From: Pomacea canaliculata
Taxonomy: Eukaryota; Mollusca; Gastropoda; Architaenioglossa; Ampullariidae
DNA: 64,000 nucleotides
Assembly (NCBI RefSeq): GCF_003073045.1
Contig: NC_037591.1
Coordinates: 23,097,319 to 23,161,318 of the forward strand
Direction of reading: 5' to 3'
Part shown: positions 12,541 to 25,200 of the stretch, one piece after another
Layout of the letters: each line of letters begins with the position of its first letter
Position numbering within the stretch: position 1 is the stretch's first letter
Notes under the pieces: generated by a model
Database searches by the model: none
Seen by the model: only the letters and a program-made list of their open reading frames with translations
What the model was told of the DNA's origin: nothing
Translations under genes and position numbers: made by a program

Positions 12541-15500
12541 CTAACATTTGTAAATTATAGAAATTAGTTTTAAAATTGTAAAATCTCTATGGACAAAAAT
12601 TTCCACAGACACCAAGTGAAACAAATTTGTATCCTTGAAGTGGTAATGGTTATTTTCTTCCTTTTTAAATGTGGTTGCTAATGCCCAAGTGTTTGTGCTG
12701 ACATGCTTTAGTGTAGGGAAAGGAAGGGGCTTGCATGTGTAAAATTTGCTCCAAAATTTTTAAATGAAACAAAGCACTCAGATGTACAAATGTTTTACTG
12801 GTAACAGAAAATTACAAAAATCACTGTACAGAACTAACTAACAAGAACTGCACAAATTTGTACTGGTCAGTAGGTATGCTATATTTGGAATGATACTGTT
12901 ATATTCGTGAGAAACTGCATTGTTTGATGAGATCTGCGCAAGTTATTGCTAACAAGAATTAAAGACAGTGAAAAAGTAGATAATGAAAAAAACTGCATAA
13001 AAAAAATTACAATTTGTATATCCATGGTTAAACACATGCTAGGAATCTCCTGCTTACTAACACATCCAATCCAAATTTACTTCCACAACAGGTTCTTTAT
13101 ACCTGACAGTTCAAAATGTTGCTGGCATGGTATTTAATAAAAAAAATTACCTGGGCTATGAAAAGGAGTCTCTTTAATCAATGTGACAGTTGAAAATATG
13201 CTGCTCAAAATATGTGTGTTTTAGTGCAAGTGCTCTATCGTGTGTTAAGAAACTTTACAACAGAAAACTGAGGTTTCTCTCAGCAGCAGCATCTAATACA
13301 TACAACAAAATGATTAACCATTTTCCCACTCTACATAAATGATTCCTTTTACACCTTGTAGCCACTTCACACATCAGGCATTCACAATTTAAGAAAAACA
13401 GATTTTATACAACAGCGACTGCTGAAGCCAAGTCATAATCCAGGGAAGCAACTGCTAACATTGAAAAGTCAACTCCATTCAACAGTCCTGCTTCTAAAAC
13501 TATTCTGCTACCAGCTGATCCCAATTTCTTCCTCACTGCACCAGTAAGAATAATCAATTTAACAGTAAACTATTTTCTGTGGTCAACATATATATACACA
13601 TCTCCAGTATTTGACTTGGTTATTCACATGTACTGCAACTTTTAGTCTCATCATTGCAGTCAAGACCAACCACAACAGTCATGTAGATAATACAACTAAG
13701 CTGTATTATGGAGTACAAAATAATTTCCACTTTTAAATTGCTGCAGGAGCATATACTATCATGCTCATCACTCCTGAGTATTCTTGTGACAATCATTTTT
13801 AAAAGCTTCAAAGTTGATTTGGGACTCAACCCCAAAGTCACTCCAACATTCGAAAGTAGTTCTCCTCTTTTGTTAAAAATGGATCTCGACATCAATTTTT
13901 TTATATTTCTCATATTTCCACTTAGATTCTTAAAGGAAATTATCTGTTTACAACAAAAACAAAAAAAAGCAGTGCCATCATTAATCAACCAACATTTTTT
14001 GGTTTAGGAAAAATATCGAACCCACTCTACAAAAATTCTAAACTGGAGATTCTTAGAAAGTTTTCACTTTCTGACCACCACATATGTTAAGTAACAAAAA
14101 ATACCCTAAATATAATAGAAATGTACATAGAATGATTCTGGTAAGAATACTAGTGTTGATTTGTATATCAAATACTCAAAACTGGATTTCTGTTAAAGCA
14201 TCATGTTTATTTTAATACTGGTCAGCAAAAATGTATTTTATCAACTTTACCTTTGTCATGGCACCATAAACATCAGAGATATTGCTAAATCCAATTTTCA
14301 ATGTCTACCATACATAAAGACCAAACGCAATGCACTAATTTTCACATCAAGCATACAAAAAGCAGCATGAATGCCAACATCACTCATGAACTTGTAGCCA
14401 GACAAGTGAATTCACCCTCATGCTGTAACCAATGAGACCTACTCAACTGTCATTTCCTAAATTCAAATTTCATTTAGTTAACAATGGAGTGCCATCATCC
14501 TATTACCAATTATCTCACACAAGATCATCAGGCTATGCAATACAATCAGCTGCTTTTCACCAAGACTATGGTCACAAACAAATGAAGTCACTTGTCTTGA
14601 AACTTTATTAAGAGTTAGATCTATAAAGGCAAAAGCTAGTTTTTGGCCACATGACTACAACAGTTTTCCAAGCATGATGCAGCATCTACTATCAAATCCA
14701 GCTCTATTAATACATAGGTAAACTTTCAACTAATATTTTTTACCTCTATTTAAATTGTACACATACAATGTGAGGATTGAAAAGAATCAGTGATAATTAC
14801 TTAATCAAAGTAACCTTGTATTTTAGAGGTGGGAAAAATAAGTTCAACATTCCTTACACAAGTCTATCCAGCATAAGACTGATGATTCAGCAGGTGAGGG
14901 TTCTCTTTTGGATCTTTAATGTTTCTCCAAAAACACTTGTGGGTTTTTCTTCCAGCTCATTCATATTCCATTAGTGAACTCAACTGGTTTTTGTCTAATT
15001 AGTACATTGCACGATGGTTTGATACGACGATTCTACATAAAAATGAGTTATTGCTAAAGAGTTTAAAAAAGGAAAAGGTCCTGCGGTTTAATGGACTTAA
15101 GTAGGCAGGTAGTGGGGTGCAGTGTACTTCTTAGTGGTTTAATGAGTCTACACTAGAGCACTCCATGGGAAAGGCCTAACCTTCCATTACATATTATCTT
15201 CCTTAAATCAGGCACTGTTTGTTATAGGACCAGAGGAGTTTTCTGTTATAGTTCTAGGTAAACTTTGAATCCCTAGAGAACAGCTAAGTATAAGATAAGG
15301 GAAAATAACATGCATATATGACAGATTGCTGGACTTAAAATTACATTTTAAAAGTTAACGATTATTAAACAGTGGAGTAGAGCTATCAGTACAAAATAAG
15401 GAGATGGTAGGTGCTCCATTAAGATCAGGACAATTGCATTTCCTCTTCTCAGAAGCTGCCAACGAAGCGATGTTTATCCCATTGATGAACCAATACAGTA

Positions 15501-16271
15501 GTTTTCATTAATATAAATGCCCGTAAAGAAAATCCCATACTCTACTTATCTGAGATTCTAAACCATTGATGACAAACAGTCAATTGTTTGTGTTAAATGG
15601 TCATATCTTAATTGTCATCATACACTTCCAAGCCATATTATTAGGTCTACCCTGGTTAAAGGTCTTCATGTATAAATGATTAATTTTATTTGTTATTTTT
15701 TCGTTAGGAGTTTAGCTGTTTTTATCACAATTTCAATATTCACAAACTAATATTTTTCAAATGAACAAATGTTTTTTTTTTTTGCATTTTGAGAACAATT
15801 CATAAAGCATCTATATATATATGTACAATTTATACAAAAGTAAAGCATTTAGAAGATACAGTAAAATAATTTCCTTTTGTCCTTCTGAAGTAAAATGGAT
15901 CATCTACTACACGCAGAATATAAGAAAATTAGTGTAATTCTCATGATTGTCTTTTTAGAAAGTCAGAGGCACTTCATTTTATAAAAACACAATTTGTATA
16001 TCTCTCATATATATATATACTCAGGGGATGACAAAATCGCAGCTTTTAGTTTTTAATGCAACACAATATAAACAGTTAACTAGAACTCTCTGCACTTAAA
16101 AACTAAAAAAAAAAGCAAAATATAATGCACCACTGACTTGTTTTCTTAAAACCATTACTGGATAACCAGCTGCTTATACTGATGATTTCTAAAGCAAATT
16201 TGTCCAAAATAATCCTTTAATTCAGTTTTTAGAAACAAATCAAACTAATGTTTATCATAAGAGTGGCATGA
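12541..16271 (-). other. AT-rich stretch, probable long 3' UTR of the four-pass membrane protein gene
   Basis: No exon or structured RNA is apparent. The stretch follows the stop codon at 16,272 on the minus strand. Reverse-strand AATAAA signals (TTTATT on the plus strand) occur near 15,685 and 14,604, so transcription could end at either. The assignment as 3' UTR is inference from position only. Confidence 0.3.
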
Positions 16272-19200
16272 TTAAATGACAGTTTCCATGACCTCCGAGT
16301 CACTGTCATCATTACTTGAAAGATGCATTATTCCTTCATACTGAGCCTTGTGGCAACTCCTTTTACCATGCATCACATCCATCCTTTGACTACCAGAAGT
16401 CATTTGGCATTCTGATATACCTCTGCTTCCATTTGATCTATCACTCAACAATACCTGCTGTTCCACATTAGGGTCTTCAAAAACATCATCTAGATTTTCG
16501 TATGACTGAAGTGAAGGTGGTCCCTTAACAACTGGAACCTGTCCCTGACAGTAATCATATGAGGTTTGCTGGTGATGGTTTTTCCTGAAAGGAAAGGAAT
16601 GAATTTCTACTTGGTCACCCTGATGGTTAAACTGAAAATCCTGGAATTGATGACAAGCATAACCATTCTGGCTTCTCAAGTAGCTTGGACTTCCTGACTG
16701 AGTGGCACTCTGTGTGTTTCCATGACGGTTGAGATGTCTCCTGGAATTTCCAGGCTCTAATCCATGGCTGCTACCACCATGAGAAGGAGTCAAAGCATTT
16801 CTAGCTGGACCCTTTGTCTTTGTGATCTGTCGGTAGAAATCACCCTCATCAGTTGTGTGTGAGGAGCTGCTTGCAATGGAATGAAGGGAACTGTTCCGAG
16901 AGTGAGCCAGACATTCATACGATGGTGGAGGTGAATATGGTGGTAAAGGCTTAGAAGAGACACGCTTTGGTCTTTGAACAACTGCAGTTTCTAGGTCATC
17001 AAGATCTGTGTCACAGGCAGCATCAGAAGAAGGCAAAGATGAAACTCTGGAAACTTTATGAAAAGCAGATTTCCTGCTGCTGTCATCTGTGGAGCAGGTG
17101 TAACCTGAACTGGTTAACTGTGGTGTCAACCCACGCCGGGGCATCATACCTTTCCCCTTTTTGTTGGGTCGTGCATATATATCCAGCTGCATGTCATCAA
17201 CACCAACATGTGAACCATTGTGCAGGTTTTTCCCCGACCCAAAAGCTGGTGAGGATGACACAGTGGAAACAGATGGGCTTGGCAATGATCTTGGCAATAT
17301 CATTCCTACAGCTTGTGCTGCACTGTACGGTGCATGCTGCAAGTCTCTGCCTGGCCTGCCAATTGCACTTTGACATTCATCATGGCAATAGGCAGGTTTT
17401 GTACCTTCCACAGCACTAATGTAACTCTTTGGTCTTGTGGGATGCTCCTGGTCAGAGCACTCACTAGATGATGTCGTATTGCTGGGGTTAGGTTTAGGCC
17501 ATCTCTTCCTGTGGCTGCCAGTCACATGTGGCTTCACCCCTGAAGCAGAAGTTACTTTAGTTTCATGCTGGTTCTCATAGATAGGATGCCTTAGAGCTGT
17601 TGAAGGAAGATTAATCCCTCTTGCGGATACATTGTCTATATCTTCATAACTGTTTGCTCGTGTTGATGCCTTTGCGCTGCCTAAAGATTTACTACCATCA
17701 CTTAGAGTACCATTTACACCAGTACCACATACCACCTCACCAGTGTGAAGTCTGCTGTTAGGCTTTCCTTGTGCACTGGGTCCATCCTGTGCTAGAGTCA
17801 CTAGTCCACGCTGATTGCCAAGAGCACCCCCAACAGCAGCACTGCGCAGCAAACCTGTCATTTGAGCAGCGCTGACACAACTGTCCACATTTTCATAATC
17901 CAAAGGAGACCCTAATCCATGGGCATTTTCATAAAAATTATTCTGTTCCGCTGGTTTAGGGGTTGGTGCTTTCCGGACCTGATACGGCTGGGGTGTGGGA
18001 TCGGATAATTTTTGCAGAATTGAGATCCTTATCTAGCAAAGCATTTTTCTGCTTGATACTCTGAGGTTCAGGGGTCAAGGAGCGTCTGTTCTGCATCTCC
18101 AGTTTCTTTGTGTTCATCTGTGCCTGACACTGGGAACTGTTTTCTTGCAGGTACCGCATCTGCAGACTGAGAATGAGCATAAGCTGCTGAGTATCCAAAT
18201 TGTGGAGTGTGACTGCCCTGCGGGCTCGCTGGCGATGCTCTTTCAGTCGCCCTTGTCCTTCATTTCTTCTAGAACTCCCCCTGCGACCCAGTGTAGAGCA
18301 GCCATACACAGCACCTGACTCGAGACTGTCAAAGCTCTGATTTTGCCGTCGTGGTTGACTGAAACTGTGACTGCGCCGCATTCTGCATGCCTCATTATAG
18401 TCAACAGGAACATCAGATGGACTATAAATAATGTCTGTTGGTGTTGTCTCTCCTTCATCAGCTGATGGCCGAATCATATTCAGATGCTCATTTTCTGCTT
18501 CTGTGTTGGGTGGAGTAGATGAATTGCTAACAGTGAATATCTCTTCATAAGACTCCTCCTGTTAATATAAAACAGATAACTGTTAAATAACATTAACCAT
18601 GGGTTAATATGTGCTACATATATTCATATATGAACATGCATGTTTGTGTATGTGGTGTATGTGTGCATGCATATATGTGCGTGCATATGTGCACACACTT
18701 TCATGTCTTAAAAATGTATGAAAACAGCTGACAAATTCAGAAAAACTTAACAAGCACAGGACAAGCACATCTTCAAAATACACTTGCATACTACACTGTC
18801 AGGGCCTTCTTAACTTTGTAGGCATAAAATGCATGACAGCATGCCAATTAAAACAAACAAGTTTTTCATAAAGAAAAATTCACAATGACTTTCTGTACCT
18901 CTAAAGTTCTTCTGTATAGTCTCTCTGTGTGGTAGGCAAGCAGTGCCAGCACGGCCACAGCAATGCACACAAGGAAGGTAACAATGTATACAACACATAA
19001 TCCATACAGCATCTGTAGAAGTTGCCCCTCCACTGCGCTGCAGCTTGCCACGCCCACATAGACATATTTTGCCAAAGCTGTTGAAAAAGGAGTAAGACTG
19101 TAAAAAGAGTATTACTCTGTTTTCATTCCTATCTAATGACCATTGCACATCTATGTGTATTTTGAAATATGTACTATACAGCTTTGTCAAATTGTTTCTT

Positions 19201-22200
19201 AGATCACTGCTCTCTCATGGTAAAAGGTAGAAAAATTAAGACTGAGAAATATGCAGAGGTATCAGATGCACCACCCCCTTTTTAAAGAACTACAGTCATA
19301 CAGGGACAGTCTAGTGGCTCTATGGCATTGTAAGAGTTTTACCAGTAAAGCCCTGTACATCGGGTTCAAATTTGGTCAGCACAACCTAAACTCAAATATG
19401 ATTTAAATGAATGAGTCCTTGAGTATAAAGCCTAAATGGGATAATAGTGTACTCTCTGTACTAAGCAAATCACAAAGGATACACTGGATGCACTGCACAG
19501 TGGAAAGATGGTACAGGGCTTGAATCACAAGAGATACTTCACTTGTGAGAAAGTGCTATTGTGGCATGCTGGGATTTGTTTGTTTTTAACGCCGTGCCAG
19601 CAACTAAGGCTACATTGTGGCATGCTGGGAAAATGACTGGCACTCTCAAGGTGTGACTGTGGTTCTTGCCTATTAACTCTTAGGGGCATGACTGTGCATC
19701 TGTATGTACATTTCCTCTTTACCTTTGTCAGAATACTCCAGTGACAGCTGCTGTCGGCTGTATGGAGACAAGCAGTGGCATTCACTCTGCGCCTCATACA
19801 TGGAGCACTGGACGAAGTGCAGCATGGGCTGAATGATATGTGTCCCTGTAAGAACTGCAGCACCACCACAAAGAATGGCTACTCCGGCACTGATTACTGA
19901 TGTCAAAAACACCTGAACAGAAGCAGCATGACACTGACCATAACTTTATAAAGGTACATGTCCTGTCCATAATAAAGATGTTATTCTCCATTCGAAAGAT
20001 TTCAAAGGTGACTATAAAAGAGATTCATTAGCTTTCTTAGCTGCAAATTTTGAGCGAATACTACAGAACGCATATATAACAACAACATTTAGCTTGGATT
20101 TTCTGGTAAAGCGTGATGCTACGCAATTTGGGAATAGTGCTTCTTTTTCAATAATAGGGACTTCTTCAAAAATAAGACTCTTAGGGTCTATTAGGTCGGA
20201 GAAACTGGGGTAGGAGGGGAATGGGAAAGAGCCAATAAAAACATCTTACCAAGAGATGCACTCGTTTCCAGAAAAGCAGAAAAACAAGAAGACCCACTAT
20301 CAGCACCTGGAAAATATGGCAAACCACAAACATTGCTTATCATCTCAGTGCAATTTCCCTTAAAAAGTCAAAGGCTAAGTGTTATCCAGCTTCATGAAGC
20401 ATGAGTGTTGTCCACAAGGAGAATTAATCTATTCAGTGTACATAAAGTGTCAGAGTTGGCTAGATGGAGTCATAGCACAAGAATTTCAAAGGCAAAAACA
20501 GCTAAAATTATACCATTTAGATGATGGTTATCAGAAACAAAAAAATATTTAAATAGTAACTATTGTCACTATTATTTTTCAAAAGTTAGTGTATTATTCC
20601 ATTTTTTTTAAAAATCCCTTATTATCAACTATCTAGATATGAGTTTTAAGGTGAGCATGTATGCTGACAATCAGGCCATGTGAGGTAAGACCTCAAAAAG
20701 AGAGAGAGAAAAAAAACCCAAACAAAACAAAAACCTGCTTCAGTTGTGTGCCTATTTTGAGTGACTCATCATCGAAGGGCCTGGGAGAGATGCTGGTTCT
20801 CTGGTTATCTTTCAGGGAGATCGCTACAAGGACCTCTCACATCCCCCAACCATGCAGCAGATCCAAGACATATCTAAGCCACTTCTTTTTTGTAAGAGAC
20901 TCAAAGAGCAAATGCCATATGTGGGCACTTGCACATCTGTGCAAGAGAAAGTGTAGGGGAGTATTGAGAGGAGAAATGTTTTCACAACCCTCAGGAAAAA
21001 AGCATGCTGCACCCATGTGTAAGCTTGTCTGTCCTACTCTGCTGCAGTAGTTCTATACCACTTGAAAATTATTGTATCAGCCAGAAGCAAGTCTATTAAC
21101 ATGACAGTAAACACCTGCACTTATGGAACTATTAAATAAACCAATGTGACAACCAGAATTTCTAGTTATATTTATCTCAGGCTTTTGAACACAGATTAAC
21201 TATTACAAGAATGATCACAACAAAGATGGTTTAGTCAAATGCTTCAGGTAACAAAATCTATCTTGTAATACATAGGGCTGGTAGAAAATAAATTTACTGG
21301 ATTTGTGTATCTGCACTCTTCTTCTCTCTACCACCTTTACCCCACCTCTCAAAACATCATCTTAATAGGTGTATAAGCTGGCAAGGCAAGAAATATGTTG
21401 AAAATATGCTACCCTGAAAGGAAAGATGCTGAATATCTTCAGACACTACAGGAAAACATGCAGCAAACTAGAAAAAGAAAGAAAAAAAGTAATTATGATG
21501 GAAGAATTATTATACAGATTTCCAGTTCTGTTCAGAACTGCTCTGGAAACACTAAAGCTTAAGTGTTTTGTGCCTTGGTTACTTATTAAGCCTTCATCTA
21601 TTCACAAGATTGCTTTAAATGTTCCTGATGAGCTCCAGGATTTAATGTTCTTTATACTGCATCCATCTACTATATTAAGCACTCTTTAAAATGTTTGAAG
21701 AATGATGGATTTAGTTGTCATTTAATTAGCTTTAGTACACAGTCTACATGCATCCACGGCTCTAAAGACCCCAACACTGTACATCTTGAAGGATAACTGT
21801 CGAAACTGAATCATGAAAAAAAGCAGGCACAAAGGGGCTTTCTGTCCTCACAGACAGGTTTGGGATACAGCAGAAAAAAAATCTGTTTTGCTGATAACTT
21901 CCTGGGGAGAAAATCTTAACTTTTCCATGCCAAGGGTGTGCTGAAAGCATTTTATCACCCATGTAGGGTCCATAAATCATTAGTACCCACATCTGCAATA
22001 ATGTTGCCGCCATATTAACAAACATTTTTAAATGCATTTTCCTTCCTCACCTCCTTATCCCACCCTCTCAATATCTCTCCCACTCCAGCTTCCCCAACCC
22101 TATCCTCTTGAATCAAGATGAGCTTAGCAAGCCCAGCAAGGTAAACTGTTCCAGAATGTTACAATATTTAGCAGGTAAGAAAATGATCAACAGGTCACCT

Positions 22201-25200
22201 GGTATCCTTTTTCCACCTGAGATATAATAATATAGATATGGATTGAAATATAGTGAAATGCAACAATATATAGTGATTGATCGGGTGATTTATATAGTTA
22301 TACAGCCTGTTTCAGGTGAAACACATTTACAACTTTCTGGACTTTCCTCTTTAATTGGGCAGTGGTGTTTCTTTTATAGCCTGCTCCAACCCTCCTCCAT
22401 AGCTCACCATCTCTTTATTGAAGACCTACTTTTAATTTCTTTAATATAGCTATGTTTGGGCATAATAAAAGTGGGGTACAATTGTTTGAGGTTTTATTCC
22501 CAATGACTGGCTAAAGCTCAGTTCAAGATACTTTTTTACCAAATCTGAGTCACTTCACACTTCACATCTATTCTCAAGATATCCACCTACAAATATCATT
22601 TATGCCATGATCTTGCATATGCATCTGCAACAAGGTTAACAATGCAGTATCATCTGAGAATTTAACAATACAGCTATTCTCCACAAGACTGATTTGGATG
22701 TGGTAGTGCATTTACCATGAAGTTATTTTCACAGTATTTTGGTGTATATGTGCTCTGTGTGTGGGTTTCTTGAGCAAACACTTCACAGAATTCTGGTATT
22801 TTGTTCTCAGTTTGCACCAATATTTCATGCACAACCATGAAGCCCCTTCAAAGAAGAAAAGTATTAAAAATATAACAGCAATACAAGAGGGTTATTAAGC
22901 AGTTATAATACACAGCAGTTGATGATGGGAAATTGCCTTGCTTGTTTGCACAATTCATGTTAATTACTGAAGTTATGCAGTTCATTATTAAAATTTAGGA
23001 TAATAACTTTAGATCATAGGAAGCTATGAATATTTTCCTCTGAGACTAATGGCAGTTATAACTTTTTAACTGTTGACAAGAATGCGTGGTTGGTACTATT
23101 CCATCATTTTTAGCCAAACATAAAAAGTTACCAAAAAACGTTTAATGTAGATTTGCTTTTTGTGGGTTAAAAACAAAAATGTAGTTATCCAAGATAGCTT
23201 TAAATCTCCAGAAAGAGCTTTTAATGAACAAGCTAAATTTGAGAACCTAGGAAAAATTTTAAAATCTCTGATCCACCAGCCTGTAGGGGAAAAGACATGC
23301 AACTGCAATGTAACTGAATGTAACTGGATCAGTGAATATCTATAACTTAACACTGTGTTTTATCCAAGAGCAAACAGAGCATTTAGTGAGATTCACCTGG
23401 AACAAGGTGATAATGCTTAGCCACTTCAATGATAAAGTAGAAAAAGAAAAACCTGTGTGCCCCTCACACCACAAGCTCAAGGAATAGCACAGTTGCAGAG
23501 AACAAGAATAAATGTATGAAGCAGAAAAAATATAAGACATGAGAGTGAAAAAGAATGGACAGGAACAAAGCATGTCGCCGTGATGAGATATAGAGTGAGG
23601 GAACACCCTACAGCACACCAGTGAACACACTAAGGAGATACACTTGACTGGTGAATCTGGGGATGGGATACACCTGACAGGACCAAAATGCCGGGCTGGT
23701 AAACACGGCTTGGCTCCATGGTCCATCCAGGAATGTACAGACACAGACTTAACCCAAATCTTTCGGCGATAAGAACGGTAACGGGAGACACGTTACTGGT
23801 ATCTAGCAATGATACACTTGACCGGTTACGTGCGACTGCGATACGTCACTCAGCTAACAGATGGCCCGCAAACCTGAAATGAGCCACAGCACTGAGATGC
23901 TGCTGCTGCTGCTGCTGCGATAAGTCACGGCGCTGCATCTGCTCGCTGCCGATTTGTAAGCGACGCTCAACAGGCCGACAGTCGTCCTCACCAGCAAGCG
24001 GCCGGTAGGGGGGAAGGGGAAACCTTCGAAGCGTGGGAAAAATCTGGTGCGGACCTCTTCTACCTCCACCCTGCGCCACGCACCCTTCTCCCCGTGTCAA
24101 GTAGGGCCGCGGGGCCGCTGAAGTGGAAGGAGGAAATGCTGCGCACAGTGAGTTGCGGGATGGAGGGTCGGGGTGAGGGATAGAGTACTACTTGGGGTGG
24201 GCCGGGGTGGAGAATCACCAACGAGAGAAGATGCGCCTTCAAGAGTCAAGAGATAGTAACTGCGATAGGTGCTGTAAAGGTTGGTGGGGAAAGAGGGGAG
24301 GTACATCATCGGAGGCAGGGCCAGGGATACAGGCGGAGCTCATCGACGAAGATGACACGTACACGGGTGCGAGAGTGCTAACCAAAGATTTCAAGAGAGG
24401 TACGCTGGCTATTACAAGACCTGTGTTTGACACCCGAACTCTGAGTGCTATGTAAGAAAGAGAAAGAGAGCTTAATGTCAAAGACCTTTGAGAGGGAGAG
24501 GGGAAAACTTTGTTCAGCATCCTCGGTTGCTGCCAGCTGACAAATGTTAGGTATCAGTCGCCATTTCTAACGGCGCACACAGAAATAAGGCCTGATGTCC
24601 GAGATAAACTGAGGAATGGGGTTGCTAGCTGTCAGCGCTGATACAGAGCTCAGCAAGGTCCCAAAAGCTGTGTTCATCATTTTTGCTGCCGCTATTACTT
24701 TTGCTACAGTTATCCGCTTAATCTGCTCTATTTTTGCTCCTGTTACAGCTACTTCTCCACAGTTGACTACCCTCAGTACCCACAGCTCCTTCCTTCTCTG
24801 AGAGCTATCGAGTCATATCGCACTGTATTACAGGCGCGTGAGTGATTTGTTGTCAGTTCACGCGGTTTATTTCAGTAACTAGGTCAGAAACTGGGGTATA
24901 TTTTATAAGCTCCATCTGAGGCAGGCGTTCCCAGCCTGGGATACCCACACACCCAAGGATGCGAGATGGGGTTTCAGGGGTAGCGACAGAGCGTGGCCTT
25001 GACTGACGAGTCACGAGTCATCACTCTGCTGCCCTGACTATATATATATGTGTGATTTTAAAGTGTAGATAACATCTGGGTCTTTCTGAGACTAGGTGTT
25101 GCGTAAAAGGAATCGTTTATTTAATCCAAAAGATAGAGTATAGCAGAGTAAAATAATAATCAGAATATATTTAAAATAATTAAATTCTTCGTCTTAATAT

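Noticed and set aside
13620-14007. Overlapping frames of about 100-120 codons on both strands
   Set aside because: Compositionally AT-rich, with no motif and no splice support. They lie in probable 3' UTR.
16967-17419. A 150-codon plus-strand open frame
   Set aside because: It is the antisense shadow of the tail exon of the membrane protein gene, which has motifs and splicing support on the minus strand.
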